Shown here: positions 44,331-55,200 of the stretch, one piece after another | Layout of the letters: each line of letters starts with the position of its first letter | Position numbering within the stretch: the stretch's first letter is position 1 | NCBI GenBank assembly: GCA_024610705.1 | Contig: JANDEH010000011.1 | Span: forward strand, 682,001 to 746,000 | Origin: Tetragnatha versicolor | Taxonomy: Eukaryota > Arthropoda > Arachnida > Araneae > Tetragnathidae | Length of the DNA: 64,000 bases | Direction: 5' to 3' | Made by a program: the position numbers and the translations under genes | Notes under the pieces: generated by a model | What the model was told of the DNA's origin: nothing | Database searches by the model: none | Seen by the model: the letters and a program-made list of their open reading frames with translations, nothing else

Positions 44331-44431
44331 AGCGAGCTCTGCTCGCTAAGATCGCGAAGCGATCTTCAATGAACTGCGAAGCAGTTCCGGGGGTTGGTGA
44401 GCGATAGCGAGCAGGGGGCAGAGCCCCCTAG
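44331..44431 (+). repeat. Cluster of four short perfect hairpins, Helitron-like 3' end
   Basis: Hairpins occur in succession: AGCGAGC-TCT-GCTCGCT (44331-44347), AAGATCGC-GAA-GCGATCTT (44348-44366), GAACTGC-GAA-GCAGTTC (44371-44387) and GGGGGC-AGA-GCCCCC (44414-44428). All have 3-base loops. The last runs into CTAG and then T, as at a Helitron 3' terminus, although here the hairpin touches CTAG instead of lying about 10 bases before it. The 5' end of the element was not found. Confidence 0.6.
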
Positions 44432-44640
44432 TATTTAAAAATATAATTATGGTTTTGGTAGTTCTGGTAGTATTTTTTCTTTTCAAAATGGCGGCTTGAA
44501 AAGAAGACCGCAAACGACGATTTTAGTAAAATTTTTTTCGGCCGCTTTAAAAACTGGGAAGAATGCATGATTCATGGCTAATAAAAGTTTCGCTGTATAT
44601 TAAAGATTTAGAGGGCCAGTGCCAGGGACAAAGAAAATGA

Positions 44641-44778
44641 GGAAGGCCAGTTAAAAGATGGTTGGATGAGGTGAAAAGGACCTTAAGATTCTAAAAGTCC
44701 GTAATTGGAAACAGAAAGAGAGACAGAAGGCTTTGGATGAAAATTGTTGGAGAGGCCATAGTCCAACATGGACTGTAA
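44641..44778 (+). pseudogene. Reverse-transcriptase C-terminal fragment (RTE-type LINE fossil)
   Basis: The frame from 44641 reads GRPVKRWLDEVKRTLRF, then a stop, and later RRLWMKIVGEAIVQHGL before a stop at 44776. The pattern GRP-x-x-RW-x-DEV ... W ... DR-x-x-W-x-x-I-V-x-EA ... GL is the usual C-terminal tail of RTE-like endonuclease/reverse-transcriptase polyproteins in arthropods. The middle (LKVRNWKQK) is readable only in another frame, so the copy is broken by at least two frameshifts besides the stop. Only this end remains. Confidence 0.7.
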
Positions 44779-45271
44779 TGCCAAAGAGTTAGTTTGTATA
44801 TATTAGCAATGTTTGCATTACGATGTCAAAGTTTTGAGATGATTCTATAAGTCTAAGATGGGAAATTTCGATCTCAAACATAGCGAAAAACTTCTCTCGG
44901 TATTTGGAGGGCTCAGAATTAAAATGGACCAAGTCCACATTTTGTCATTTTTGAGTTAGCAACGCTATAACATGCACCAACTATGTAAAATTTCAGTGCA
45001 ATAATGAACCAAGTCCTAGTTCTGATAATATCCGCTTGGCAGCAGCAAGTTCTACTGCGTTAACATGTAATTTTCCTATGAAGTTTTAACTTTAAACGTC
45101 TGTAGCTCAGAAGTAGCTAAAGTGGACTTGGCTCACTTCTATTCTGAACCCTCCATTTGTTAGTCATTTGAAAGAAATTTTCTCTGATTGAAATCTCCAC
45201 CTATTACCAGTTTTTTTTAATTCAAACACTAACTTTGTATAAACTATCAGAACTTTTCGGACAACCTTATA

Positions 45272-47430
45272 TTTTTTAAACTTTGAGTTAGCCTTGCAGG
45301 AGTTATTCTTTTAGAAAAAATGTTTTAAAAAATTAATTACTAAATTCTCATTTTGTATCTTTTGTTTTATTTAAGACAGATGAGTAGAGTAAAAGAGCCA
45401 TGAAAGTCAAATTTTTTTAATGAAATTCTAGTGATTGTTAGTAAGAGGAAGATAAACTAAATCTAATAAGATTGCACAAAGAAAAGTATTTCCTTAATAA
45501 TTTAAAATATGTAATTACAAATCTCTATTTTTACAGGAGAAAGCATTTCAGCAAAAAATACTAATGATACTAGTTTAAAGCTAGAAGAGTCAAACTTATT
45601 CTCAGCACCAGCTTTTTAAGTATTATTATGGATTTTAAGATCAGAAACAAAATACAAGGGAATCAAAACCCATGAACATGATTTGATTTCATATAAAAAG
45701 TAAATCTTTATACAAATGGGAGTCTTTTGGATCTAAAGAGAGTTGAGGAAATTGTAAAATATAAATTCCATAAAATAACTGATGATATGTTATGAATTTT
45801 TGTTTTGTATTTCATCCGACAAAGCTCGCTTTTCAGGTAATTAACATATTCTGCATTTATAAGGTAAAAGGAGTGATTGTTTAGTACCTTTTAGGAAGTC
45901 CTTTTAGACTCTTATTTTACTTTAGAAGATAAACTTATTGCTTTGATGACTGACATCATTTCTTGTTTGGTTTACTAATTCTTAAGTTAGGCTGTATATA
46001 GTCTATTTTAAAAGTATTCATTTCAGATATAGAATGAAGTATTTGATTACAATGTCTAGAAGTAAAATATTATTTTTAAAAAACCCAGATACTAATATTA
46101 GATGCTTCTTAAGTAGGTGTCAAAATATACTACACATGATGTTAAATAATGAGATGGTCTTTTAATGATTTCTGCATCAAACATTTTTTTCTAAATAAAG
46201 AGTCTTAGAGATGTTTCTAAATCACTCTTATGATGAAATCTTGGGGAGATTTGCAAGTTATTTAACACTGAAATTATAAAATACGTACTTGAATGAATTT
46301 AAAAGCCTCTTAAAATAGTAAATAATTAGGGAAAAATAGATAGGGTTCAACCATGTGATGCTAATATTTATTTTTTAAACTACCTAAACTCTAGCCTAAT
46401 TTAAATGCATTCCAATTTTGTTTTGTTTCTGCATACACTCTCCAACAGTTAAATTTCAAACTAAGGTTCTAAATAAACATATCGAGTGTTTAAGCTAAAA
46501 TCAATTTTTAATTCTTCAAGCAAATAAGCCTAATACTTTGATTATGACCTCATCAAAGGCAAGCGGTTGAACTCTATCACACTGATAGAAAACTCTGCAG
46601 ATGAGATCACCCATAATCTTAAAGTATGTTTTGTAACTAGTCTAGTAACCCTATAAACCAAAGCTAAATTTTTAAACTATCAACCATTTTCTGAGTGCTA
46701 AACCAAGTTAATTTTTTTATCTTTCTTATTTCTCAATACTTTCTCTCTTTGAAATCTTCAAACAAAACTTCCTACATCTGAACGGTTCCGCATTAAATTT
46801 CTCCGTCTACAAGTTTTCTTTCCTCCAATTTTTTTCAAGTGATAAATTTCTGGCAATGGGTGATCCTCAACATTAGGAGAACAAAGTCAATAAATTCAGC
46901 ATGCAACAAGTATAAATTTACAACAGACATTATTTCTACCAGTTCATACTTTATTGACAAGAACGTTCTTTAAAAAATGTGGAAGAAGAAACAAAAAATC
47001 ACTATCATCTCCGACCACAAGCTCGAGTTTATTTATGGAATTGAAAAGCTATACTTTAGGATGACTTAAATTGACTGCTCACAAGACATTTACAAATGCA
47101 TTAAATGCAAGTCATTGATAGAACCTTACAATTACAAACCTTTCCCTTTAAAAGTCAGATGTAAATTTCGATACATTCTTTGCTTTGACTGACTCTAAAA
47201 TCTAACACCAGTTCATATAAAGGTGAACAAAAAACTGGTTTTCCCAACTAAGCAAACAGTAAAAACGTCAATCAAAAGAAGTTAGCCTTAAGTATAGCAT
47301 ATTAGTATAGTATTTTGGAAACGTATTTGGTTATTAGCAAAGATAATTAAAAATACAAAACTTATGTACTACAGGATGATTACAATTAAACTTTCGTTTT
47401 TAAAAGCTTGAAAAAAATATAATCAAATGG
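45272..47430. other. AT-rich region, nothing recognised
   Basis: No gene, RNA or element end was seen. Confidence 0.45.
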
Positions 47431-47432
47431 TC

Positions 47433-47745
47433 ATAATGGCGGCCGTAACTTAACTGACTTGATCAGCAGTTAACCACCAATCAGAGAAGGAATCGCAGCC
47501 TCTGATTGGTGGAATCCTTTTTTGATTGCTGTTTAACTGCTGGTCATAAAGCTCATATTACGGCCGTTAATATATCACCTGAGTATTCTTGAAATAGGGG
47601 GAAATTTTTAAGGGGTCGTTAACTTGTTGTGACTTACAGTGCCATCAATCAGTCAAATTTCGTACAATTTTTTCTTACCCCCCAAAAAATTCCCCTTGCT
47701 TCAGGAATCCTCAGTTGAAATATCAAGTCACAAGTTAACTTTTAA
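47433..47745. mobile_element. Two small inverted-repeat (MITE-like) sequences
   Basis: The first (about 47433-47573) has ends ATAATGGCGGCCGTAA and TTACGGCCGTTAATAT, and inside it CAGTTAACCACCAATCAGAG against its inverse CTCTGATTGGTGG...AACTGCTG. The second (about 47577-47745) pairs CTGAGTATTCTTGAAATAGG with the inverse of CTTCAGGAATCCTCAG, and separately GTTAACTTGTTGTGACTT with the inverse of AAGTCACAAGTTAAC. Target duplications were not clear. Confidence 0.5.
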
Positions 47746-50700
47746 AGGCCTTTTAAAATCAAAACTTAATTAATAATCTCCCTGCAGATCATAATAAATA
47801 AGATACCAACCATTTTTAGTTTGTTTCCCCTGCACACATCTATGATCTTTAGCAACAAAGAAAACAAAAATACATAAATAATGCCCAGTCTCTAATATGA
47901 CAAAAAGAAAAAAACAACACTGGTGTCTGGTTTCTTTAAAAAAAAATACTTAAATTAAAAAAAAATTAAAATTCACAAACCTTTATAAAAATCTTAAGAT
48001 TTTAAAAAATCACAAACTAGTTTAAATTGATTTTAAAAACAGCATATAATTGATTTAGTAGTATGGTTGGTAAGTTATTTTTGAGGGATCAATGGAAAAA
48101 AAATCATTAAATAAAACCTTAAACTTGGTCCATCCCAACATTTGTAAAGGCATCAAGGAGTTATCCATAAATCCCATCACAATATCATGGCAGTTTAGTT
48201 TTTTTAACAAAGTTTAAAGAAAATTATTACACTGAGAGTAGTGGTCAGATGATTTAACTTGAAACAAATCTTTCAACTGTGTAATATTTAAAAAAATGAA
48301 ATTTATAGTAAGCATAAAATATATAACAGTTAATAAACTATGGGCAATACCCATCTTTAAAATTACTTCCAGATACTTGAAATAAAGCTTGCTCATGATA
48401 TGAAAAGCTTTCATATTCTTTTTTTTTGGTTTGCAGAAATAATACTATTTTTTACAGTTCAGACAATATTCTAGATATGTATACTCAGAACTTCTCATGT
48501 CAAATGTATTAATTTAATCATTTAACTTGAGGGATTAGGAAAATTTTAAGAGGGGAAACACTTGAATTCACAAAATCTTTCTATATGTACTTATTTTAAC
48601 AAGAATTTAATGTAAATTATTTATGTAACATGAATGACTCAATTATCCTTTATAACAGGCCATAAAGTGATCGGCTTATGCACAACTCCTTACAGCTGTA
48701 AAACATTTCAAATACTGACAAAAAGCACTTAAAAAAGAATATTATAGAAAAAGATGAAAAGCCATTATCTGATTCCTATCAGCACATTCAATTCCATGTC
48801 AAAGTGGAATTCCATCTACATCTTTAAAACAGTTTAATTTTGTTGTTTGGTGGCAGTTCTTTTAAGATTAGAGAAACAGCATTTGTATTCCATTAAATGA
48901 GAAAATATGTACATGAATTCAGTATTTTAAGTACTGTAGTATAATGGCAGTATTTTTGCTGTACAAGTTTTATTTCTTAAAAAACAACAGGGTTCTAACT
49001 TTGTTTTGTGTAAGTCGACCATACAGTTCTCAACTGCTCCATAATTATTTCAATAGCCAATAACCCCCCAAAAAATCAGGTAATGCTCCAGTACTTTTGT
49101 TGTTATTTCAATACATTGGAATAAAAGCAACTCATTGCAATATGGTGTTGGAGTTATTAAAAGTTATGACATAAAACTAATTGTATTCCTTATATGATGA
49201 ATAAGATTTCAATAGAAAGCTATATTACAATTGTTAACAGTAAGATAAAAATAAGGTGATAAAATTTGAGTGTTTTCTACACAACATTTTTTTCACACCT
49301 GTGAAAATTTTGCCACTCTACCACTAAGTAGTAAAACAATTTTTACAATGTTTTGTAAAATGCAAGTTTTGTGAGAACCCTGTTATGAACTAACTCAACA
49401 ACATTGTAGGTACATCATTTACAATTCAAAAACCTTTTCCAGTGTAAGAATCTCCAAGTTCTTCAAAAGACATTTGATATAAAATAAGACTAGACTCAAA
49501 ATTTGTGCATGTAAAGAAACTCAAAATTATCGGTTTAAACAAATTTCTCTGTGGACAGAAAAATATTCAGGTTTGGTGATAGATAGGAACATGTTTTCAT
49601 CAAGGCTCCCACAAAAATGTATCTAAAATATATATTTGCTTTAGAGAGATAATTGATTGTATTATAATCATAAGGGTTTAAATTTATATACTTTAGAATA
49701 ACAGTAATGATAAAAGATAGTTAATGTGGTATCTTAAGTTTCCAGGATAAAAAGAGTTAAAAGACATGTATGTACTGTGTTTTTAATTGAGAGGTTTTTC
49801 AAACCAAAATTCACTAAAAAAAGAAACAAATTGGTAGCATGATTTAATTTTTTCTAAAGCACTTAAAAATTGAACAATATACATATTTTAGCAGATAAAA
49901 ATAAATAAATTTAAGTATTAATAATACACAGTTATAAGTAACCGCCACTGTATGAAGTGGAAAATAGATGACCAAATAAAACAATGAAATAAAGTTTATT
50001 ATCCCCAAATAACTTCACCAAAATTATATTTAGTTTATATTTACTTTTAACCATATTCTGTGGTCCAAATTTCCTAAATATTGCCATGAGCTATGTGTCA
50101 TAAAACTGACTAGAGATCCAGCACATAAAATCAGAGACGTGTTTTGAGCTCAGTGGGAACCTTGTTCATGTGAAAAAATGAAAAATATCAAAAAACACAT
50201 TGCCCTGTTTGAGATTTAAAGGTGTATAAATAGACAAAAAGAACCCTAAAAAAGAGTTAAAAAGTAATAAAAAACAAGAAACAACTGAGCAAAGGATTAA
50301 AGTAAGACAGTCCTTGACTTGAATAGTGAGCAATTCGTGAGGTACAAATCTGTGATGATCTTTGTCCAGAGTCTATGACTCAGATGATGAGGACATTCTT
50401 ACTGAGACAGCAAAGGCACGCGGTCAGAGGACATCAAAAATGCTTGTAGCAGGTGGGGAAAGATTACTTCTCTGGATTTGAGAAGTTTTTTATCCAATAT
50501 GAATGTTTTAAGAGTTCATTTTCTCATTTTTGGTATCGCAACACAAAGACAGTAATTTAGAGAGACAGGATCTCTTTTGTTGGAAATTTCAGAGTGATGA
50601 AATTCCCACCTGCTATGCATGTTGGGCGAGACACGATCCGACGGAAGTGAGCCCTCGCGTAACTTCAGCAAGACTCTCTCTTTGCTGTTCTCGGAAATGT

Positions 50701-51591
50701 CACTACAGCATGGAATTCCCCCCAAGGGGCTGACGCGAACTTTTCTTACCATCGAACGATGCAAGCCAAAGCTCTGTCCTCTGACTCGACATGCGCTTGT
50801 GTCAAAGAATCGTAGTCCATTTTGTCAGTGGCACATTATGCGATGAAGGATAAGGCATTTGCACGGGTCCGATAGCACAGGTGGACCACCAAATGAAGAA
50901 TAACTTAGTCTGAAGATTCCTCTCGTTTATTGGATTAAATAATTAACGAATTAAGGAGTATTATGAGTCAAACAGCAGCTTGTTTTTGACACTGATGAGT
51001 TACTTGTTTATGCTTTCACATAAAAAATAAATATTAACTTGCAAAGGACAAATTTTTAATCCCTTTTTAAATTCTTTACTAACTTAAGATATATAAAGGA
51101 AATTATGCAAAAGAACTATTTAGGATTATAAGTTACCCACTAGGATTTAAGCAATTGGCAGACCTGGAAAACATTTTGAGGGAGTTTTAGTATTTATCAT
51201 CAAAGGAAAATTTCTTAGTCTTTGGTAAAATTTTATGCCCTTCCCTCAGTAACCTTCTACTTTTTGTTTGATTTTATGTTTAAATACCTCATAAAAAACA
51301 TTTTAAAAGTTACGTTTTTGTTACATTAGTAATAGCTTTATAGATAGTCAAAAGAAAAATTTTTAAGTTTTGGGGCATGCTTCTAACTCTTTCCTCAGAC
51401 CATTTGAAGCACCCCATAAAAAACTCAGCGCACAGAGGAATCTTCGCTTTCCTTCCATTGGACGAGTTATGGAAAAACGATATATATCAACTGTCCTTCC
51501 CAATCCGAAATGAGCATCTGCCCTACCACGCTCACAATGTGCCACCAGAGATGACTAGAAAGAGAAGACACGGAGAGATACTCTCTCCCAC
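47746..51591 (-). other. Region downstream of the ADAM stop, probable 3' UTR and beyond
   Basis: On the minus strand this follows the stop codon of the ADAM gene. It has no transposon ends, in contrast to the rest of the window. AATAAA hexamers occur on the minus strand, for example at 50926-50931, about 660 bases after the stop, but the used poly(A) site cannot be chosen from sequence. A GC-richer patch lies at about 50560-50870. Confidence 0.4.
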
Positions 51592-52228
51592 TTAGACCTT
51601 GTACTCTGGGAACTTCTTCTTGACCTTCCGGTGGTTCTGCTGCGCGACGGGAGGGGGCGGGGGCAGGGGCGGGGCGCAGTCCTCGTCGGTGGGGAAGGCC
51701 TCGACGCTGGCGCTGCGGAGCATGAGCTGCTCGTCAGCCGCCTCGAAGTCCGCCTCCTCTTCCTCCGACTCCTCCTCCTCGAAGTCCTCGTCCTCGTACG
51801 GTTGGCGGTGGTCCGCCTCGGGGGAGGAGCCGGCCGGCGAGGGGCGGTGCTCCAGCTGCCGCAGCAGGTCCTCCAGGTTGCGGATGCGGATGGGGCCGCA
51901 GGGGGGCGGGATCTCGTCGTCCTCCTCGTCCCCGTTGGCCACGCCCATGTCGGTGGGGGAGGCGGGGCCGGAGGAGGAGGCGGCGCCGCGCAGCGCCTCC
52001 AGGATCTCCTCGTGGTAGCCGTTGAGGCAGCAGTTGTTGTCATCGTCGGAGGGGCAGTGCTTGGGCGCCTGCGGCTTGAGGATGCCCTTCTCGGGCACGC
52101 GCGACAGGTTGTTGGGGGACAGCTCGATGAAGGCGGACGTCTCGTCCAGGGGGTCCTCCGCGTCCGAGCTCGTCGTGTCCTTCAAGTGCAGCACCTGCTG
52201 TCTTTTTAATTCCTGAAGCTTGTCTTCC
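51592..52228 (-). CDS. mmd: ADAM gene, last exon: cytoplasmic tail and stop
   Basis: The acceptor GTGTTTTCAG precedes 637 bases: one base completing an Arg codon, 211 codons and a stop. It begins EDKLQELKRQQVLHLKD, continues through NNLSRVPEKGILKPQ and IRIRNLEDLLRQLEHRP, then a strongly acidic run (EDEDFEEEESEEEEADFEAA), a proline run (PPLPPPPPVAQQ) suited to SH3 binding, and ends KKKFPEYKV. The exon is far more GC-rich than its surroundings, which also creates long shadow frames on the other strand. The very C-terminus (Tyr-x-Val) could be a class II PDZ ligand; this is inference. Confidence 0.85.
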
Positions 52229-55200
52229 CTGAAAACACGCAACACTTTCGTATAAATGGCGTCACACTTTTTCACCTCTCTCCCTTATGTCACACTTCAT
52301 CATACCTCTTCCTGTCACACTTTATTCTACCCCTTCCTTCCCCCATTGTCACAATCACAATCCTGCCTCCTACCAGTCACACCTCATTGTACCTCTTCTT
52401 CCACTGCGTCATAAAAGTGCCACTTCATCCTACTTCTTTCATCCCCCTATGCCACAAAAGTATCATACTTCATCCTACTCCCTCCCTCTCATGTCACAAG
52501 TCATCCTAAACCCTTCTTCCCTTACGTCACAAAGTATCACACTACATCACATCCCTTTCTACTATATCACACAAAGTCTCATGCTTTACCAAACTCCCTT
52601 CCTCTCACATGTCACAGAGTGATACATGTCATCCTAAACCCTCCCTCCTCCTTCCTTGCATCACAAAGTGTCACATCTATCACATCACTTCTCATTACTT
52701 CATTCTAGTAACAAATTACACAGGTCTGCAAAAAAAACTTTTTTCGAGCTGTTTTGGATATTTCACCTGAACTTTATTATTTTTGGTGAGCTGAATCCAA
52801 ATATGACCTCCATTTTGTCTTGGGACGTCACATTTTTTGACAATTAAGGTTTTTAAGTTTTATTGGGAAATGCCTTAAAATTTTGTAAAATTAACTCTTT
52901 ATACTAAATTTTTTATTTAAATCTTTTCCACCAAATCTTTTTGTATGTTTTTTGATGTGCTGAATCTAAAACTGACCTCCGTTTTATCATAGGACTTCAC
53001 CTTTCTTCACAATTTAAGTAAAAATGTCAATTTTTTAAGAAAATAAAAGTAAATATTTTTAAAAATTCTTTTTCGACTCAAACTTAATTTGAAAATAATT
53101 TTTTATGTTTTTTGGTGTGCTGAATCCAAAAAATACCTCTTTTGTTTTTTAAGAGACCACAATTTGTAACAAATTGAGCAAATATAGTAACATTTTACAA
53201 CAGAGCCGGACTGGGAAGAAATTTCGGCCCGGGCATTTCAAGTCTGAATCGGCCCACTGCATAATTTTCATGGAAAAAATATCTTCATAGAATTAAAAAT
53301 TTCGAAGGGGGGGATCGTGGTACCCCCCATGAAATTATTTTGAAAATTGACCCCTAAGAAATAGTCTAAAATCCATCTTGAAGTCCCTAATTGGATACGT
53401 AATAAACACAATATAGACTTTTAATTCTTGTTTGGTAAATTCAGTGGGTAGAAAGAATTTCCATCTTGACGAACTTAATATTGAAAGAAATTGTGAATAG
53501 TGTAGCTCAAAATAGAAAGGGGGGTCTGGGGGTTCCTCCCCCAGAAAAATTTTGGAAATTTTACTCTTAAAAGTACTGTTTTAACTCATTTGGGACCCTT
53601 TTGGGTGACATCCGAAAAGGTTCGCTCCTTTTATGCTGTAGAATTCTTGAAGATGAAACTAGGAAAATTTGTTCATAAAAATATTTTAAATAATATAATA
53701 TGTTTTTGAAGGTTTGGTGGCCGCACAAAAAGAATTTGTGGGCCGCTAGTTGGAAATTCCTGCAGAGTGCGGATTCATTTTTACAGGATCTTTTTCATTC
53801 ACATCACTGTAAAATATTTTGGTTGTAGGCGGCCCACAAACGGCCCTCGATGAGTAGCGGCCCACCGGGCATTTGCCCAAATGCCCGCATGACCAGTCCG
53901 AGCCTGTTTTACAAAAAATGTAAGTACACTTAAGAAGTAGATTTTTTAATCCTAATTTATTTTTAAGGTTATTAGTTTTAAGGTTTTTTGGTGCCCTGAG
54001 TTCAAAAATGGTCTCTGTTTTCCCCTAGAATGTCATGTTTCCTGACAATTTAGGTAAAATTGTAAAATAAGTCATTAATTCAATTTTCTTGAAAATAGGT
54101 TCATAACATAGAGTTAGTACAAATATAGAGACAGCTTACTCTTCTCGGTCAGGCAACCTTGCATGTCGAAAAAGTCGGACCTGTGTGAGTGGCGGAAGTC
54201 AATTTTAACATGGGAGCTCTCGTAGGCGGGTCAAGTGTGAGTGGCAGAACGAAACCGAAAAACCGGTCACACTTTGAACAGCGTAGAAGATGTTTAAGCT
54301 GTCTCTATATTAGTACTAACTCTATGGTTCATAAAATAAAATTATTATTACATATTCTTCATGAAAATCATTATATAACTAAAATAAACTTGTTTACACA
54401 CTCTAAAGCCAATTTTTCCTCCTTATGAAGCTCCCCTTGGTACATTTACCCATGTGAGTAGCAAAAAGAACGTTTCTTTGAACTATACAACAAAAATCCT
54501 TCATTATTGCCCGATTAAATCTTCCCTAATATTTTCTTTCCATCTCTATCATGTCCTGATGAGATAGTTTACTATGTGCACCGTTCACAGCTCCTAATTT
54601 TTAAAAATAAAGGAGCTAGAAATGTACAAAAACTATGAAAAATGAGCAAATTCGAATATAATTTTGCAATTTGTGAAAAATCCTGACGTATAGGATTTTT
54701 TTCAATATTTTTTTCGTTATCAACACACCAAAATACATAGGAAATCGCTTAAATTATTCAAACAGCTTTTTCATTGCAGACCTGTGTTATCATACTTCAT
54801 CTTTACCTCTCCCTTCTCTATCTGTCACATAAGTGTCACACTACACCACACCTCCATCTCCTATGTCACTAACTCCACACTTTATCCTGCCCATCCCTGA
54901 CATTGGAAACAATGCCTTCACATACCATTAGTAGGAAAGGACTGGATGATCAAAGAGTCATGAACTCTTTATGGACATCCTAAAACATGCATCATCAGAA
55001 ACAGTCACTATTTTAAATGCCTCATAATCAACCACAATCTGGTATCAACTACGATACTTCGACTTAGCTAATCTGTTTTTAGTCTTACAAAGGGATATAC
55101 GAAAAATATGGTCAATGCAAAAATTGGTCAGCAAAAACCGTACAATCTCCTGTAAAGTTATGATTTTTTTTGGGTTTTTTTACCATTTTTTGCATTGACC

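Larger units (their letters stand above)
43310..45269. mobile_element. Mariner-like element with composite interior
   Basis: TA lies on both sides (43308-43309 and 45270-45271), with perfect 29-bp ends starting TAAGGTTGTCCGAAAAGTTC. The inverted similarity continues to about 90 bp (AAAACTGGTAAAAGGTGGAG against its inverse). There is no mariner transposase. The interior includes a dispersed repeat (43823-43976), a hairpin cluster (44331-44431) and a reverse-transcriptase fragment (44641-44778), so it has been hit by, or has captured, other elements. Confidence 0.82.
52719..54786. mobile_element. Foldback element in the last ADAM intron, holding two hAT copies
   Basis: TTA lies on both sides (52716-52718 and 54787-54789). 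The ends are CACAGGTCTGCA and its inverse. The interior has diverged tandem modules of about 170 bp with the phrase GGTG(A/T)GCTGAATCCAAA (52787, 52957, about 53112, and a weaker one near 53990). A similar phrase (GAGGGTGCTGAATCCGAATC) marks the modules of the foldback at 20615-23983, and both have 3-bp target duplications, so they may be relatives. No coding frame is present. Confidence 0.78.
52240..54915. repeat. Degenerate TCACA/CTTCATCC minisatellite in the last intron, interrupted by a transposon
   Basis: Units of roughly 40 bp, with phrases such as TGTCACAC, TTCATCCTA and CCCTCCCTC, repeat with heavy variation from 52240 to 52715. They resume at 54790 (CATACTTCATC, CTGTCACATAAGTGTCACAC) to about 54915. 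A foldback element lies between. The plus-strand frames here are Ser/His/Pro low-complexity and not genes. Confidence 0.75.

Noticed and set aside
50516..50846. Coding exon in the GC-richer patch
   Set aside because: Frames are short on both strands without splice sites in phase with the ADAM exons; it is more likely untranslated sequence.
51599..52216. Plus-strand Gly/Val/Leu-rich frames opposite the ADAM tail
   Set aside because: They are shadow frames caused by the GC-rich coding exon on the minus strand.
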